Shown piece by piece: positions 6,463-8,435 of a stretch of 8,435 nucleotides of DNA; positions within the stretch are counted from its first letter, which is position 1; every line of letters starts with the position of its first letter. The notes below the pieces were generated by a model. It ran no database searches. It was not told the DNA's origin and saw nothing but the letters and a program-made list of their open reading frames with translations. This stretch comes from CAYSLC01 sp964431545. Lineage in GTDB: Bacteria; Desulfobacterota; Desulfobacteria; Desulfobacterales; JAABSP01. The position numbers and the translations under genes are program-made. The stretch covers positions 1-8,435 of the forward strand of contig CAYSLC010000220.1 of the NCBI GenBank assembly GCA_964431545.1. Direction: 5' to 3'.

Positions 6463-7095
6463 CTACCCGATCAGCACCAGCCCCGATAGGGATCCCATGG
6501 GCACCGCCCCGGGATCGGTCCCCTTGGTGATCTCATCCATATTCCATCCGGCGGCCTCCATGAGTTTGCCGACGTTGATGCCGTACCCGGACATCGAGTG
6601 GCGGGCGTCCTCCGGATGGAGGCACGATTCGTTTTCCGCCACTACCCGGCATTCGGGCTGGTCGTGGCAGAAGATGGTCTTGCACGAGCCGCCGGCAAAG
6701 GCTCGGGCGTCCGGATACCCCATCTCCCTGGCCGCCCGCTCGATCCCGGCGGCGACCTCGTGGAGCATCCGGAAGGCGTCCCGCCGGTCCTCCGAAGCCG
6801 AGACCAGGACCGACGTCGGCACCTCGATCCGGAAGAAGACGGCATGGTCATACCCCTTCACCAAATTCCGGAAACCGTCCGGTCCCGGCACGTGGGGCGG
6901 GCAGCCGGGCGACAAGCCGTAGTTTCCGCACTGTTCCTTGCAGATCTCGGCCAGGTGGTCCTCCACCAAGATCTTCTTTGTTTCGATGATCGCGGCGTCG
7001 GATGCGCCGAGTCGGCGGGCTGTTTCCGCTAAACTCGATAGGTCCGGTCCGGGACCTGCGTTCATCGCCGGTCCCGCTGATTTTCCATTTTCCAT
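6463..7095 (-). CDS. DUF2284 family predicted metal-binding protein
   Basis: This 210-residue cytoplasmic protein belongs to the DUF2284 family of cysteine-rich predicted metal-binding proteins, common in anaerobes and of unknown biochemical role. The conserved cysteines are in CKEQCGNYGLSPGCPPH (C52, C56, C65), GGSCKTIFC (C138, C143), PECR (C149) and ESCLHPEDARHSM (C158), followed by SGYGINV (169-175) and the closing LSGLVLIG. Seven cysteines suggest a metal or iron-sulphur site. The ATG at 7095 is preferred, with GGGGGA about 8 bases upstream. The frame is open further upstream to 7224, but those extra residues are low-complexity and overlap the ccdA remnant. An ATG ten codons in (7065) is also possible because the first 20 residues are poorly conserved in character. 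It sits between two decayed genes on the same strand and has no clear promoter of its own; it may be read from the ccdA promoter. Confidence 0.88.
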   Translation of the reverse strand: MENGKSAGPAMNAGPGPDLSSLAETARRLGASDAAIIETKKILVEDHLAEICKEQCGNYGLSPGCPPHVPGPDGFRNLVKGYDHAVFFRIEVPTSVLVSASEDRRDAFRMLHEVAAGIERAAREMGYPDARAFAGGSCKTIFCHDQPECRVVAENESCLHPEDARHSMSGYGINVGKLMEAAGWNMDEITKGTDPGAVPMGSLSGLVLIG

Positions 7096-7381
7096 GATTC
7101 CAATCCCCCGATGTCGGGACAACGTGTTATGAGTGCGGATAAGTGTCCGATATCGTTTTGATTCATCTCCTTTAGAACCCCCGTAAATAGAAAGTCGATT
7201 GCCACGCGGTTTTCGTTTTTCCACTCTCGGCGCCTTTTTTCCGGCAACATCTCCGCAAGCTTCTGTTTGAGAGTCTGGGACAGGTTGATGTGGTGTTTCT
7301 TGACCTGCCTGGGAAGATCGCCGTTGACGCTCAAATTGGCGGCTTTCTTATTGCTTCAGGGTCGTATGGAAATATCGGCAT
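7062..7381 (-). pseudogene. ccdA: Degenerate ccdA antitoxin, apparently joined to the end of ccdB
   Basis: This is the remains of a CcdAB toxin-antitoxin locus. From the ATG at 7381 (GGGGGA just upstream) the frame gives MPIFPYDPEAIRKPP, the usual opening of chromosomal CcdA proteins. A one-base deletion near 7336 then creates a TGA at 7333-7331. In the next frame the CcdA body continues as NLSVNGDLPRQ, INLSQTLKQKLAEMLPEKRR and REWKNENR, ending at 7206. At this point CcdA should go on with the toxin-neutralising C-terminal tail. Instead the sequence reads VAIDFLFTGV (7205-7176), which looks like the end of CcdB. The frame then runs through unrelated residues to a stop at 7062, overlapping the DUF2284 start. 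Most of ccdB is absent. The CcdA assignment is firm; the CcdB junction is an inference from a short motif. The promoter and operator-like palindrome upstream are intact. Confidence 0.65.
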
Positions 7382-7407
7382 GGTTCCCCCATATCTCTGT
7401 TCGTATT

Positions 7408-7427
7408 CGACAAACTCGCTTTTGTCG
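7408..7427. promoter_or_regulatory. 20-bp palindrome, candidate CcdA(B) operator
   Basis: Perfect 7-base arms CGACAAA (7408-7414) and TTTGTCG (7421-7427) flank a 6-base centre. The palindrome lies just downstream of the predicted -10 box and about 27 bases before the ccdA ATG, where an autoregulating antitoxin or toxin-antitoxin complex would bind. Function as an operator is inferred from position and symmetry. Confidence 0.45.
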
Positions 7428-7434
7428 TGCGCGG

Positions 7435-7464
7435 ACTATAGCAGTCCCTGCTGTGATATTGCAA
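7435..7464 (-). promoter_or_regulatory. Promoter of the ccdA remnant
   Basis: On the minus strand TTGCAA (7464-7459) and TATAGT (7440-7435) are spaced by 18 bases. The -10 box is preceded by TGC, giving an extended -10 element. Transcription should begin near 7428, inside the palindrome. This promoter may now serve the downstream DUF2284 gene. Confidence 0.45.
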
Positions 7465-8004
7465 TGGATTTGCTCGTCCGTTTCCATTTTTTGCGTGCAA
7501 TCCGTGGTCCTTTGAAGGTCGGGTGGAGACGTCTTTTTTGCGCCCGCCATTTCACTGGACGTGAAAGGGATTTCGCTGTTTTCCTAGATGTTCTCGGCGT
7601 CCCCGGACGGTTTGAGAAGGATCAAAAAAGGATGTCGGTTCGATCATCGCCTTGGGTATCCGCATATCGGGTCTGAAAGCCGGTATGGAAATAGGTGGCT
7701 TTTTTAAATTTTGGATTGACAACGGGTGGGAATTGGTGTAATGCTCGGCGAGCCATATGGGTAATTTCAGATATATCTCATAAACTGTGGGCGTTCCAGA
7801 ACCTGCTATGAACCGGAACTACACAATCGAAACTCTCCAACCATGCAGCCGCATGGCCCCCTCCTTCGCCTTCTCGGATCCGCGATGGTGCCTCAGATTG
7901 GCAACGCCATATTTCTATTTAGATAGGACATGAGCAGACAATAGATCTCTTGTTGAGCCGGGAAAAAAGAGGACTGTAAAACGATCACCGGGAAAGGAAA
8001 AATT
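7465..8004. other. 540-base gene-free region between the ccdA remnant and the LRR gene
   Basis: I find no supportable gene here. Open frames on both strands are short, lack ribosome binding sites and show no family pattern. GC content is visibly lower than on the left side of the window. It contains a weak hairpin with a T-run (7676-7705), a TTGACA box at 7716-7721, a small hairpin CCATGC/GCATGG (7841-7856) and the ribosome binding site of the LRR gene. It may be decayed accessory DNA plus a long 5' leader. Confidence 0.5.
7716..7742 (+). promoter_or_regulatory. Candidate promoter for the LRR gene
   Basis: A perfect TTGACA (7716-7721) is followed by TGTAAT (7737-7742), five of six matches to the -10 consensus but with only 15 bases between them. 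If used, it gives a leader of about 255 bases before the ATG at 8005. A closer alternative, TTGAGC (7953-7958) with TAAAAC (7977-7982) at 18 bases, would start almost on the ribosome binding site. Confidence 0.3.
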
Positions 8005-8435
8005 ATGTCTTTGGGGAGTGAATTGAAACGAGACATCCGGACCTGTCGTGGGCGGCTTCAAAAGGGGTTGTGGGCGGCGGTTGCGTTCATTCTCATGGGG
8101 ATCTGTTTTTCATCGAATGCATACGCCCAGGCCGACTGCGCGCAAACCTCGATCACGGGCGTACCGCAAGCCGAATGCGAGGCACTTGTCGCATTCTACA
8201 ACAGCACCAATGGTCCTGGGTGGACGGATAATACCAACTGGAACACAACTTCGTCTGTCGATTCCTGGTTTGGGGTTTCGGTGAATACTTCCCCTGGCTA
8301 TGTTAACGATCTGTCATTAACCTCAAATAATTTGGCGGGCTCCATCCCGCCGGAAATCGAAAACCTTTCTCAATTGCAAAATCTTCGTCTCTATAACAAC
8401 CAACTCACGGGCGCCATCCCGACGGAACTCGGAAA
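8005..8435 (+). CDS. Secreted leucine-rich-repeat protein, N-terminal part (runs off window)
   Basis: The first 143 residues of an exported protein; the frame is still open at the window edge. The ATG at 8005 has AAAGGA six bases upstream. A basic N-region (KRDIRTCRGRLQK) precedes a hydrophobic segment (about 21-35) and a signal-peptidase I site after AYA (39-41), so export by the Sec system is likely. The mature protein begins QADC. It has two cysteines (C45, C58) that could form a disulphide, then the capping pattern ALVAFYNSTNGPGW and NTNW with a later SWFGV, typical of bacterial proteins carrying plant-type repeats. Two 24-residue repeats of the form LxxLxLxxNxLxGxIPxxL follow (about 100-123 and 124-143, with SNNLAGSIPPEI and NNQLTGAIPTEL). 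More repeats and any cell-surface anchor lie beyond the window. Codon choice is more AT-rich than in the left-hand genes. Binding partner unknown; adhesion or surface recognition is a guess. Confidence 0.88.
   Translation, partial: MSLGSELKRDIRTCRGRLQKGLWAAVAFILMGICFSSNAYAQADCAQTSITGVPQAECEALVAFYNSTNGPGWTDNTNWNTTSSVDSWFGVSVNTSPGYVNDLSLTSNNLAGSIPPEIENLSQLQNLRLYNNQLTGAIPTELG

Noticed and set aside
7290..7676. A 128-residue plus-strand frame over the ccdA remnant and its promoter
   Set aside because: It is antisense to recognisable CcdA sequence, has no ribosome binding site and matches no family I know.
7676..7705. AAAGCC...GGCTTT hairpin followed by T-run as an intrinsic terminator
   Set aside because: The stem is only 6 bp with a 15-base loop, and there is no plus-strand gene upstream for it to terminate.
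7808..7933. A 41-codon frame in the LRR leader as a possible leader peptide
   Set aside because: No ribosome binding site precedes the ATG and the peptide shows no attenuation-type codon run.
7750..8004. Cyclic di-GMP riboswitch ahead of the LRR gene
   Set aside because: The conserved GEMM core sequences are not visible; only a generic small hairpin is present.

Overview
The window comes from a GC-rich bacterium, probably Gram-negative. It carries Sec-type signal peptides, an MscS channel, a DUF502 membrane protein, a DUF2284 metal-binding protein, an Rpn-type tail and a secreted plant-type leucine-rich-repeat (LRR) protein. That mixture is common in Desulfobacterota, Nitrospirota and similar anaerobic or sediment lineages. 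This placement is an inference from gene families; nothing in the window fixes the taxonomy. A run of exactly 100 Ns marks a scaffold gap, so the source is a draft or metagenome assembly.

The left part (1-4107) holds separate, mostly single-gene units on alternating strands. They are a TVP38/TMEM64 membrane protein (+), a membrane-anchored diguanylate cyclase converging on it 13 bases away (-), and a VOC-fold protein fused to a TerB-like helical domain (+). Next comes a secreted thermonuclease-like protein (-) whose start overlaps the end of a DUF502 membrane protein (-); these two form an operon with a recognisable promoter near 4771-4799.

The middle (4662-5278) has no gene. It contains the DUF502 promoter, the assembly gap with a 13-bp GC-rich tandem repeat at its edges, a candidate promoter and a leader hairpin for the downstream MscS-type channel (+, 5279-6187).

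The right part (6138-8435) is accessory in character. It has a broken Rpn/YhgA-type C-terminal tail with a homopolymer frameshift, an intact DUF2284 gene, and the wreck of a ccdAB toxin-antitoxin locus that still has a promoter and palindromic operator-like site. A roughly 540-base stretch without a gene follows, then the start of a secreted LRR protein that runs off the window. GC content and codon choice fall towards this end, in keeping with acquired and decaying DNA.

I see no convincing new multi-gene system. The observations most worth a second look are the VOC-TerB fusion, the ccdA-to-ccdB deletion junction, the frameshifted Rpn tail and the repeat-flanked gap.
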